Shown piece by piece: positions 49,708 through 57,465 of a stretch of 64,000 nt of DNA; the first letter of the stretch is position 1; every line of letters begins with the position of its first letter. The stretch comes from Streptomyces sp. col6 (GTDB taxonomy: Bacteria > Actinomycetota > Actinomycetes > Streptomycetales > Streptomycetaceae). The notes below the pieces were generated by a model. It did not search any database. It was not told the DNA's origin and saw only the letters and a program-made list of their open reading frames with translations. The stretch spans positions 124,001-188,000 of the forward strand of contig NZ_RDBL01000012.1 in the NCBI RefSeq assembly GCF_008042035.1, given 5' to 3'. Position numbers and translations under genes: made by a program.

Positions 49708-51272
49708 CCTCCCCCACGCGTCCGGTGTCGCTGATATCCCGGCCGCCGCTCTTCTGGACCGGGGTGGCCCTCACCTGTGCGGGCGTCGGCCAGCACGTGT
49801 GGATGTTCGTCGATTCCGCGTCCATGGAATTCCACATGGCGATGATGGGCATGTCCGGCGCGATGTGGGCCGCCATGGCCGCCATCGTCGTGGGGGTGGT
49901 GATCTCCGGGGTCGCCGTCGTGCAGCCTCCGGGAGAGGATCCGACGGCCGTCGCGGCCCCGAGCCGGACGAGCCGTGCGGGCCGGCGCCGTCTCATCGGG
50001 GTGCTGAGTTTCGCGCTGATGGTTGACCAGATGAAACCCGCGACGCTGGCGTTCATACAGCCCGGCATGCGTGCCGAGTTCCACCTCGGCGCCGCCGAGA
50101 TCGCCTGGCTGCCCACAGTGGCGCTGAGCGGCACGGTGGTGGGGTCGCTCGTGGGGGGCCGTGCCGCGGACCGGATCGGGCGCAGGGCGACGATCCTCAT
50201 CGCGTCCCTGCTGTTCCTCGGGACGACGGTGTGCGGCGCCATGCCGACCTTCGGCGGCATCCTGGCCATGTGCGCCCTGATGGGGATGGCGGCCGGCGGC
50301 ATGCTGCCCGTCGTCTACGCCCTGATGACCGAGAGCCTGCCGCCCGGCCGGCGCGCGGCCATCATGGTGCTGCAGGCCGGACTCACCACCACGGGCGGGT
50401 ACATGGCGGCCGCCGGACTCGCCGCGGTGCTCATCCCGCTGACCGGGTGGCGCGTCCTGTGGTTCGCGCAACTGCCACTGGTCCTGATCCTCATCGCGCT
50501 GAACCGGTGGATCCCGGAATCGGCGGCCTTCACCGCGCAGCGGTCCCAGGTCGCCCGGGTCCCCGCCGCGACCCTGTTCCGACGTCCTCAGACGGCCAAG
50601 ACGTTGGTGGTCAGCGGCTACGCACTCGCCTGGGGTCTTGTCTACTGGGGCTTCATCACCTTCCTGCCCAGCCAGCTGGAGGCCTCCCACAGGGGAGGCA
50701 TGTCCGCGGCCACGCTGCTGTTCCTCTCGTCGCTGCTGTCCATCCCCACCTGTGTCGTGGCGGCCTGGCTCTACATGCGCTGGTCGGCGAAGGGCACCAT
50801 GGTCGTCTACGCGTCCCTGACCGTCGCGGCGCTCCTCGTCCTCGCGGCCGTCGGGATGGACGGCAGCCGGCCCGTCCTCCTCGCCGCCGTGATCCTGCTG
50901 TTCGCCGGAACCGCCGGGGTCATCGCGCTCATCGGCCCCTACACCGCCGAGATCTACCCCCTGGCCATCCGGGGCACCGCCGGCGGCTGGGCGGCGGCGG
51001 TCGGCAAGTCCGGCGGAGCCTTCGGTCCTCCGCTCATCGCACTGGTCCTCTCCGCGCCGGGAAGCACCCGCACCGCCGCCCTGCTCGTCGCTCTCCCGAT
51101 GGCCCTGGCGGGAGGCGCCGTCGCGCTCCGCGGCAGCGACCCACGGGCGGCCGACCGGCACCACGAGGAGTCCGCCGGGCTGGACGCCGAACTCGACGGC
51201 CTGGTGCGCGGCGAGGCCGTCCGGGCCGAGCGGGCGGCTCCTCCCGGAACGGACGGCGCCCCGCCCTTGTGA
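49704..51272 (+). CDS. MFS transporter
   Basis: A 522-residue major facilitator of the sugar/aromatic-acid porter type. Two extra N-terminal membrane helices (about 16-34 and 50-70, in an unusually Met-rich stretch) precede the 12-helix core that starts near residue 90. The loop 2-3 signature GGRAADRIGRRATI is near 150. The C-terminal 45 residues are soluble and acidic. It is last in the flavoprotein-1 operon, so it probably exports the product or gives self-resistance; uptake of an aromatic precursor is the alternative. Confidence 0.88.
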   Translation: MTSPTRPVSLISRPPLFWTGVALTCAGVGQHVWMFVDSASMEFHMAMMGMSGAMWAAMAAIVVGVVISGVAVVQPPGEDPTAVAAPSRTSRAGRRRLIGVLSFALMVDQMKPATLAFIQPGMRAEFHLGAAEIAWLPTVALSGTVVGSLVGGRAADRIGRRATILIASLLFLGTTVCGAMPTFGGILAMCALMGMAAGGMLPVVYALMTESLPPGRRAAIMVLQAGLTTTGGYMAAAGLAAVLIPLTGWRVLWFAQLPLVLILIALNRWIPESAAFTAQRSQVARVPAATLFRRPQTAKTLVVSGYALAWGLVYWGFITFLPSQLEASHRGGMSAATLLFLSSLLSIPTCVVAAWLYMRWSAKGTMVVYASLTVAALLVLAAVGMDGSRPVLLAAVILLFAGTAGVIALIGPYTAEIYPLAIRGTAGGWAAAVGKSGGAFGPPLIALVLSAPGSTRTAALLVALPMALAGGAVALRGSDPRAADRHHEESAGLDAELDGLVRGEAVRAERAAPPGTDGAPPL

Positions 51273-51296
51273 CGCACACGAGGACGGGGCACGCGG

Positions 51297-52754
51297 TCAG
51301 GGGCGGGTCCGGCTCCCGTCCACGAGGCGCCGTTTGTCGGGCTTGCCGGCCGCCGTGAGCGGTACTTCGCCGATGAGGGTGAGCCGGGCCGGGGCGCAGG
51401 CCTCACCCAGGCCCTCCGCCACCCGCGCCCGCAGTTCGCCGAGGTCCGGGGTGTGCCCGGCCGCGGGGACGACGAAGGCATGGACGGCCTCACCGGTGCT
51501 GTCGTCGGGCACGGCGACGACGTAGGCCTCGGCCACCGAGGGGTGGCCGGCGAGCAGCCGCTCGACGGGCCCGGCGTAGTACACGTTGGCGTTGACGATG
51601 ATCACGTCACGGATCCGTCCCGTGAGCCACAGCCGGCCCGACGCGTCGAACCGGCCGAGGTCGCGGGTGCGCACCCACCCGTCGGAGAACACCTCGGCGG
51701 TGAGGGCGGGTTCCTGCCAGTAGCCGGAGCTCTGGGACGGCGTACGGACGAAGAGTTCGCCGTCGCTGCCGTCCGGGACCGGACGGCCGGAGGCATCGCG
51801 GATCTCCAGGTCCACGGGCGGCACGCCGAGGGAGCCCGGCGGCTCGTCCGGGGCGGCCATGGAGATCATGCCGGTCTCCGTCTGCCCGTAGCCGTGGAAG
51901 ACGACCGGGCCCAGCACCTCGGTGGCCTCCCTCAGCCGTCCCGGTTCCAGCGGGGATCCCGAGACCATCAGTGCGCGCAGACCGCCGAGGTCCACCGGCG
52001 ACGCGCGCTGGGCCGCCACGAGTTTCGTCAGCCGGGCCACCGTGATGACGCTCGCGCTCGCCCGGTGGCGCACCAGGGCGTCGGGGAAGTCCGGCGGGTC
52101 GGCGGTGACGAGGCTGCCGCCGGCGGCGAGTGCCAGCAGCCCGTACTCCATCATCACCTGGCTGGCCAGGGTGCCGAACACCAGGAACCGGTCGAGGCGC
52201 CGGGCGAGTTCGCGCACGGCGGGCGGCCAGGCGTCCGGCCGGTGCGCCCAGCCCGCGGTCATCGCCGCGTAGGTCTGGGCGCACGCCTTGGGGAGGCCGG
52301 TGCTGCCGCTGGTGTGGAGCAGCCGCGCGATGTCCCCGGGGCGCGCCAGGACCTTGGGCCGGGTGCCGTCGTCCGCCGTGGCCAGCAGGTCGTCGAGCGC
52401 GATGACGGGCCCGGCCGGGGTGCCGTGAGCATCGGGCCGGTCGGTGACCGTCGCGTCCACGTCCCGCAGCACATGGTCCTGCTGACGTGCTGTCAGGCCG
52501 GGGCGTACGCCGACGACGCGGGCTCCGACGACGTGGGCGGCGATGATCGCGGCGAACGCCCCGGGGCCGACCCGCAGCAGCATGGCGACGCCGTCCCCGG
52601 GGCCGACTCCGTGCTGCCGCAGGCCGTTCACCGCGCTCCTCACCATGCCGAGGAGCCGGGCGCCCGAGACCTCACGGCCGGCGTGCTCGAACACCGGCCG
52701 GCCGCCCGCCGCGTCGAGGATGTCCAGTACGGCGCCGGGGAACTGCTCAGTCAA
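51297..52754 (-). CDS. AMP-dependent acyl ligase (4-coumarate-CoA-ligase-like)
   Basis: A 485-residue ANL adenylating enzyme. Motifs: A3 LLHTSGSTGLPK (146-157), A5 HGYGQTE (about 295), A7/A8 TRDLGRFDASGRLWLTGRIR (about 370) and the catalytic Lys in TAAGKPDKR at the C-terminus. No carrier domain is fused. With the lyase giving p-coumarate, it may form the coumaroyl-CoA or adenylate, or activate a later acid. The TTG start has AAGGAG upstream and overlaps the end of flavoprotein 2 by 8 bp, so both share one transcript. Confidence 0.9.
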   Translation of the reverse strand: MTEQFPGAVLDILDAAGGRPVFEHAGREVSGARLLGMVRSAVNGLRQHGVGPGDGVAMLLRVGPGAFAAIIAAHVVGARVVGVRPGLTARQQDHVLRDVDATVTDRPDAHGTPAGPVIALDDLLATADDGTRPKVLARPGDIARLLHTSGSTGLPKACAQTYAAMTAGWAHRPDAWPPAVRELARRLDRFLVFGTLASQVMMEYGLLALAAGGSLVTADPPDFPDALVRHRASASVITVARLTKLVAAQRASPVDLGGLRALMVSGSPLEPGRLREATEVLGPVVFHGYGQTETGMISMAAPDEPPGSLGVPPVDLEIRDASGRPVPDGSDGELFVRTPSQSSGYWQEPALTAEVFSDGWVRTRDLGRFDASGRLWLTGRIRDVIIVNANVYYAGPVERLLAGHPSVAEAYVVAVPDDSTGEAVHAFVVPAAGHTPDLGELRARVAEGLGEACAPARLTLIGEVPLTAAGKPDKRRLVDGSRTRP

Positions 52755-54291
52755 GGCACTCCTTCACGAAGGCGGTGAGCGGCTGCCGGTGGATCGCCGG
52801 CAGACTCCACTCGTTCTCCAGGTTCTCCGCCAGATGGTGGGTCCCGGCGAGCACGCCGTCCCGGTAGTGGCGGACGACGGGGTGGAGATACGTCGAGTCC
52901 ATGGCGTGGTCCACGTCGTTCTCGACGACGCGCGGGACATCCACGTCGAACGGATCGGTCCGGTCGTGCTCGGCGCCGTACTCCAGGTCGACGACGAACC
53001 GGTGCGGGCACGGGCCGAGTCCGCCGTCGGTGACGTGGTCCAGCGGGACCTCCTCCTGGTACACGGCCCGGTCGCCGTCCACACCGACCACGTCGCCGAG
53101 GAAGGCGAACTGCTGCCAGAGGCCCGACGAGCGGTTGACGCGGCCGATGACGGCGTCGGCTATCGCCTCCGGGGTCGCGGCGAGCGTACGGGCCGGCCAG
53201 GGGGTGTCGAGATGGCGGGCGCCGAGGATGCGGTGCAGGGCGCGCGTCGCGTAACGGAAGCCGTGGATGAAGCCGTTGGTGGATTTCTTGAAATCCCGCT
53301 GCTGCATCAGCGTTCCGGCGAAGTAGAGGTCCGGGACATTGACCGACTCGAAGGACGAGGTCTGTGCGGGAAAGCGGTCGTTGATGGCGAGTGCGGGGCG
53401 GCAGGACTCGTCGAAGACGGACGCGTCGAAGCGGAAGCCGGTGCAGACGATGATCCGGTCGTAGTGCAGTTCGCGCAGCGGTTCCGTGGTCCGGGCGTAG
53501 CGGAGCATCACGCGGAAGCCGCCGCCCGCCGTCTTCTCGATGCTCTCCACGGTGCCGTCGAGCACCGCGTTCTGCGATTTGAGCTGGTAGGTGTCCAGGA
53601 AGTTGTTGTTCACCGCGCGCAGATGCCCGAGGTAGTGGGTCTTCCAGGCGAGCTTGACCGAGTGCGGGCCGACGACGTGGATCACCGCGGCCTTCTCCAC
53701 GAGGCCGTCGGCGGTCTCGAAGGCGGAATTCCCCTTGCCGATGATCAGCACCCGCTGGTTGGTGAAGGACACGGGGGCGGTGTCGAAGGTGTCGTAGCGC
53801 TCGGCGAGTCCGATGCCCGGGATCGGTGGCTCGTAGAGCTTGGAGATGCCCGTCGCCATGACGAGCCGCCTGGCCCGCAGGGTCCGCCCGTCGCCGTCGA
53901 GGACGGTGAAGACGCCGTCCTCGCGGGAGATCCTGACCGCTTCCGTCCCGTACTCGACGCGTACGCCGGTGCGGGCCGCGAAGTCCGCCAGGTAGCGCAC
54001 GAGTTCGTCCGCCGGCGGGAAGTAGCGTTCGCTGTAGCGGGTGAAGAGCAGTTCCGGGTCGTCGCTGAGGAGTGAGTTCCAGTCCATACGCAGGTTGAGT
54101 TCGGGGTCCGTGAAGCCCGTGTTCACCTTGTTCGTCGAGATGAGCTGCCGATGGCGGGGATACCGGGTGAAGGACGTCCCCGGCGCTCTCCCCCGTTCCA
54201 GGACGAGGTAGTCGCGCCCGTCGCGTTCCAGCAGAGCGGCAAGTTGGAGTCCGGCCGGACCGGCCCCGATGATGAGATAGTCGCGCACCAT
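52747..54291 (-). CDS. FAD-dependent monooxygenase, FOXRED2-like (copy 2)
   Basis: A 514-residue flavoprotein closely similar along its whole length to the product of 45658-47232: the same YLIIGAGPAGLQLAALLERD start, the second motif IIGKGNSAFETA, and shared MDWNSLLSDDPELLFTRYS. The two arose by duplication and have since diverged mainly after residue 400. This suggests two successive oxidations, or two substrates, in one pathway. The ATG at 54291 is leaderless, 7 nt after TACCGT and 24 nt from a TCAGA-N4-TCTGA palindrome. First gene of the minus-strand operon with the ligase. Confidence 0.9.
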   Translation of the reverse strand: MVRDYLIIGAGPAGLQLAALLERDGRDYLVLERGRAPGTSFTRYPRHRQLISTNKVNTGFTDPELNLRMDWNSLLSDDPELLFTRYSERYFPPADELVRYLADFAARTGVRVEYGTEAVRISREDGVFTVLDGDGRTLRARRLVMATGISKLYEPPIPGIGLAERYDTFDTAPVSFTNQRVLIIGKGNSAFETADGLVEKAAVIHVVGPHSVKLAWKTHYLGHLRAVNNNFLDTYQLKSQNAVLDGTVESIEKTAGGGFRVMLRYARTTEPLRELHYDRIIVCTGFRFDASVFDESCRPALAINDRFPAQTSSFESVNVPDLYFAGTLMQQRDFKKSTNGFIHGFRYATRALHRILGARHLDTPWPARTLAATPEAIADAVIGRVNRSSGLWQQFAFLGDVVGVDGDRAVYQEEVPLDHVTDGGLGPCPHRFVVDLEYGAEHDRTDPFDVDVPRVVENDVDHAMDSTYLHPVVRHYRDGVLAGTHHLAENLENEWSLPAIHRQPLTAFVKECLD

Positions 54292-54298
54292 GGGCCGG

Positions 54299-54329
54299 AC
54301 GGTAGTGTCAGCACATCAGAGGGTTCTGA
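54299..54329 (-). promoter_or_regulatory. Palindromic operator and promoter of flavoprotein 2
   Basis: The operator reads TCAGAACCCTCTGA on the minus strand (54316-54329), then 11 nt, the -10 box TACCGT (54304-54299), 7 nt and the ATG at 54291. The geometry is identical to the two promoters at 45.6 kb. The outer five bases of each arm are conserved and the centre varies. Confidence 0.8.
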
Positions 54330-54483
54330 GATTCGCGCCCGGCGCGGGCGGCGCCCTCACCGGCGTGTCCCCTTCGGGCGGACGTCCGAAAAGCAGCAGC
54401 GCGTGAGGTCGCGTCACCTCCACACTGTCCCTGTAGCGATCGGATCTTGCCGTCGGCGGCCTGCGGACACACGGGGGAACATC

Positions 54484-56613
54484 TTGACGGAGCACGAAGA
54501 CGCCCAGAGGCCTCCGGCGGACCGTCCACCGCAGGCTCCCTCCTACACACCGCCGGCCGGCGCTTTCGGGCCGCCGGTCCCGCCTCCGCCGGACGCCCCG
54601 CCCCCGTACTCCGGGTACGCCGCGCCGTCCGGCGCCTTCGGGCCGCCGCCCCAGGGGCCGTACCCCTCGCCGCAGGGCGCGCCGTACATTCCGCCGCAGC
54701 ACGCGCCGTACGGGCCTCCGCCCGGCCCGTACGGGCCCATGCCTCCGCCTCCGCCTCCGCCTGCCCGTCGGCGGGGGCGGCTCCTGCTGTTCGGCGGTGT
54801 GGGGGTGCTGGCCGCGGGCCTGGTGGCCGGGCTGCTGGCCTGGAACGGCAGTCCGGGCTCGGAGAAGCCCGAGGCCAAGCGGGACCTGCGGCCGTTCCGG
54901 CAGGCCGTGGCCGCGCTGGCCGACACTCCGGGCCTGCGGTACCGGGACTCCGCCACCGGCCTGATGAAACGGGACGTCACCGTCACCGCCTCCGGCAGCC
55001 GCTTCGGCGCTCTGGGCCTGGGCGACACCGACCTGGCCCGCGAGGTCCTGCACATCGGCGGCAGGACCTTCACCCGGCAGAAGGACGCCGGCTCCGGTAC
55101 GGGTTCCGGCGGGGACACCTCGGGCAAGTGGGCGGCGGCCGAGGAGAGCGACAGTGTGACGCAGGAAGTGGTGGGGCGCAGGCCGTCCCCGCCCGACCTG
55201 GCCACCGGGCTCTCGAAGGCTCTTGACCGGCTGGTGGACACACCGGCACCGACCGGGTCCGCGAAGCCGCTCGCCGTCCACGGCACACCGGCTCTCGCGG
55301 TGGACACCTCCGCGGGCCGTCTGCTCGTCACGGAGAAGAAGCCCCACCGGGTGCTGCGCCTGGAGTCCTACGGCCCTTCCCCGTCCGATGAGAGCTCCGA
55401 CGGGAGCTCCGTCGGCCCCGCCCGTGCCGCTTCCGTCCGGCTCACGCATGTCACCGCGCGGAAGGTGTCCGACGACGACGAGGAGCCCGTGGAGGCTCCC
55501 GAGGTGACGGACGGTCCTCTCGAAGGCAGCGATTCCGACGGCCTGGACCTGGCGCCGGTCGCCGAGAACGCCGTCGACCCGATGTTCGACACCCTGGAGA
55601 AGCAGACGAAGGAGCTGAACAACGCCACCGACAGCGGCATCACCCTGACCCTCAGCGGTGGGGGAACGGTGAAGTGCGGTTCCGGTGGGTGCACCGCCAG
55701 GAACAGTTTCGCCGGCCACATCACCACGGACGCCAAGAGCCGCCTGATGAGCGGCAAGGTCACGGCGGTGATGACCGCCTCCTTCAGCATCGACAGCAAG
55801 CCCGCCGGCCGGTGCACCAGCCCGCAGAGCTCCTTCGCGGTCACCGGGACCAGCGTCTCCGGCAGCCTGTCCTGTTCCAATCCGGGCGCCGGGCCGACCT
55901 TCGCCTCGGTCGAGGCGCAGAAGAAGGCCGAGGCGCGGGCGCGTTCCCGGGCGAGTGGCGGCCGGATGGTCCAGTACCGCATCCCCTACCGCGCCGACAC
56001 ACTCATCACCGCCCGCGCCCTGGCCACGACCGAGGTCAAGAAACTGGTCGACAAGGTGCGTCAGGAGCGTGACGACGCCGGCTGCAGGCCCGGCGGCTCC
56101 GTCTCCGGCACGGCCTACCGTCCGGGCGGGGCCTCCTCGGGGCGGATGCACGCGGCGGTCCTCGTACACCACCGCTCGTCCACCTGGGCCGGACTGCTCG
56201 CGGACAAGAAGAAGTGCCCGGACGCGAAGGCCGTGAGCGACTCGGAGAAGATCTCCGAGCGGGCCGCGGAGGGCAAGGTACGCAAGTCGGGCAACTACCA
56301 CCCCCACTTCAGCGACGAACGCGTGAAGGAGATCCTCACGAGCCCGGACGCGGTGTACCTCTCCCAGGGAGGGCGTGGGAACCTCATCTTCCGCAAGGGC
56401 GAGGACATCGTGGTCACGAAGGGGCCGGGTGCCGGCGTGGGTGATGTCATCACCGGCTACGGTCCGTCCGGGAAGAAGGGGCAGAGCGGAGCCGATGCCG
56501 TGGGTGGATCGCCCGAGGACCCGGGGCCCCCGGTGACGCACGAAGACATCGTGAACGGGAAGATCCCCGACACGAAGGGCGGCTTCATGCCGCCTGCCAG
56601 GCGCATCCGATGA
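54484..56613 (+). CDS. Membrane-anchored toxin-like protein
   Basis: A 709-residue protein. The cytoplasmic N-terminus (1-95) is Pro/Gly/Tyr-rich with AFGPPxP repeats. One transmembrane helix (100-120) is followed by a large external region. The first external part (about 135-300) resembles LppX/LprG-type lipoprotein domains (LRPFRQAVAALADTPGLRYR). A Cys-containing domain (about 375-480) comes next. The end (about 600-690; HPHFSDERVKEILTSPDAVY, then GNLIFRKGEDIVVT and VITGYGPSGKKG) resembles C-terminal RNase-type modules of polymorphic toxins. A small unrelated gene follows within 14 bp, as immunity genes do. The TTG start has GGGGGAA upstream. Confidence 0.6.
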   Translation: MTEHEDAQRPPADRPPQAPSYTPPAGAFGPPVPPPPDAPPPYSGYAAPSGAFGPPPQGPYPSPQGAPYIPPQHAPYGPPPGPYGPMPPPPPPPARRRGRLLLFGGVGVLAAGLVAGLLAWNGSPGSEKPEAKRDLRPFRQAVAALADTPGLRYRDSATGLMKRDVTVTASGSRFGALGLGDTDLAREVLHIGGRTFTRQKDAGSGTGSGGDTSGKWAAAEESDSVTQEVVGRRPSPPDLATGLSKALDRLVDTPAPTGSAKPLAVHGTPALAVDTSAGRLLVTEKKPHRVLRLESYGPSPSDESSDGSSVGPARAASVRLTHVTARKVSDDDEEPVEAPEVTDGPLEGSDSDGLDLAPVAENAVDPMFDTLEKQTKELNNATDSGITLTLSGGGTVKCGSGGCTARNSFAGHITTDAKSRLMSGKVTAVMTASFSIDSKPAGRCTSPQSSFAVTGTSVSGSLSCSNPGAGPTFASVEAQKKAEARARSRASGGRMVQYRIPYRADTLITARALATTEVKKLVDKVRQERDDAGCRPGGSVSGTAYRPGGASSGRMHAAVLVHHRSSTWAGLLADKKKCPDAKAVSDSEKISERAAEGKVRKSGNYHPHFSDERVKEILTSPDAVYLSQGGRGNLIFRKGEDIVVTKGPGAGVGDVITGYGPSGKKGQSGADAVGGSPEDPGPPVTHEDIVNGKIPDTKGGFMPPARRIR

Positions 56614-56626
56614 GGCGACGCACACG

Positions 56627-57382
56627 GTGAGGGTCATCGTCGGCGACGCCATGACCGCCGAGACGACGGACCGGCCGCTCCCGTTCGCCCCCCGCTTCGA
56701 CTTCCGCGATCTCCAGCTGATCGTCGCGGGGTACGCGGACCCGGCCGGGCGCGAGCGGCAGCTGCCGGACACCTTCGGCAGCGCGCAGTGGCTGTGGTCG
56801 CAGGACGAGCACTTCCGTTTCGACCGCGACAGCCGGGACCTGTGCGGTCTCACGTTCTCCGTGCCTCCGGAGTCCGTGGCGCCGCCGCGGGGGCGCGGTG
56901 CTCACGCCGAGCCGCCCGCACGGGTGGGCGGCCTGCGCGCGGACGTCGACCGGGAGTTCGCCATGCCCGGCACCACGGTCTTCCACTGCGACTCCGGGGC
57001 CGCCGAACTGCGCTGCCTCGGCGATGTACGCCTCGTCGGCCGGGACATGGACGCGCGGCTGGGCATCGCCCCCGACGTGGCCCTCCTCATCCATGAGGGG
57101 ACGGTGGCCGGATGGAGCCTCGGCGATCCCGCGCGATACCTGACGGACGGGTTCGCCGAGCCCCGGCCGGACCCTCCGGCGCCCGCCACCCGGCGCCGGC
57201 TGGCCGAGTGCCTGGAGCTGGTCTCCTCGCCCCTCGTCGACCGGGTGATGGACCGGGACGCGGCCGCCTGGCAGCGGCTCCGGACGACCGAACAGGCCCT
57301 GCGCGAGCAGCGGGAGGACCGGCACCGCGTGGACATCCTGCTCGGGGTGATCACCCGCCTCGTCGAGGACTACGAGGCGTGA
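56627..57382 (+). CDS. Hypothetical protein, candidate immunity protein
   Basis: A 251-residue soluble protein without recognisable family, 13 bp after the toxin-like gene on the same strand. The middle is beta-rich (GTTVFHCDSGAAELRCLGDV), the end helical (RLRTTEQALREQREDRHRVD). The GTG at 56627 has GAGG upstream; an ATG at 56651 is possible. Position, size and lack of signal peptide fit an immunity protein, but a cytosolic immunity protein would only protect against toxin delivered into the cell. Assignment is by context. Confidence 0.5.
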   Translation: MRVIVGDAMTAETTDRPLPFAPRFDFRDLQLIVAGYADPAGRERQLPDTFGSAQWLWSQDEHFRFDRDSRDLCGLTFSVPPESVAPPRGRGAHAEPPARVGGLRADVDREFAMPGTTVFHCDSGAAELRCLGDVRLVGRDMDARLGIAPDVALLIHEGTVAGWSLGDPARYLTDGFAEPRPDPPAPATRRRLAECLELVSSPLVDRVMDRDAAAWQRLRTTEQALREQREDRHRVDILLGVITRLVEDYEA

Positions 57383-57391
57383 GGGGGACGC

Positions 57392-57419
57392 GGCGACAGA
57401 ACGGTGGCGTCCTGTCGCC
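57392..57419. terminator. Hairpin between convergent genes
   Basis: GGCGACAG (57392-57399) pairs with CTGTCGCC (57412-57419) around a 12-nt loop, between genes ending at 57382 and 57466. It is a likely bidirectional terminator. Confidence 0.6.
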
Positions 57420-57465
57420 CCACGGGTGCTCTCTCAGGGTGCCGGCATCCCGGTGTACGGGTTCG

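Noticed and set aside
54316..56853. 845-codon minus-strand frame over the toxin-like gene
   Set aside because: Low-complexity translation and no ribosome site; the plus-strand frame has a membrane helix and ordered domains.
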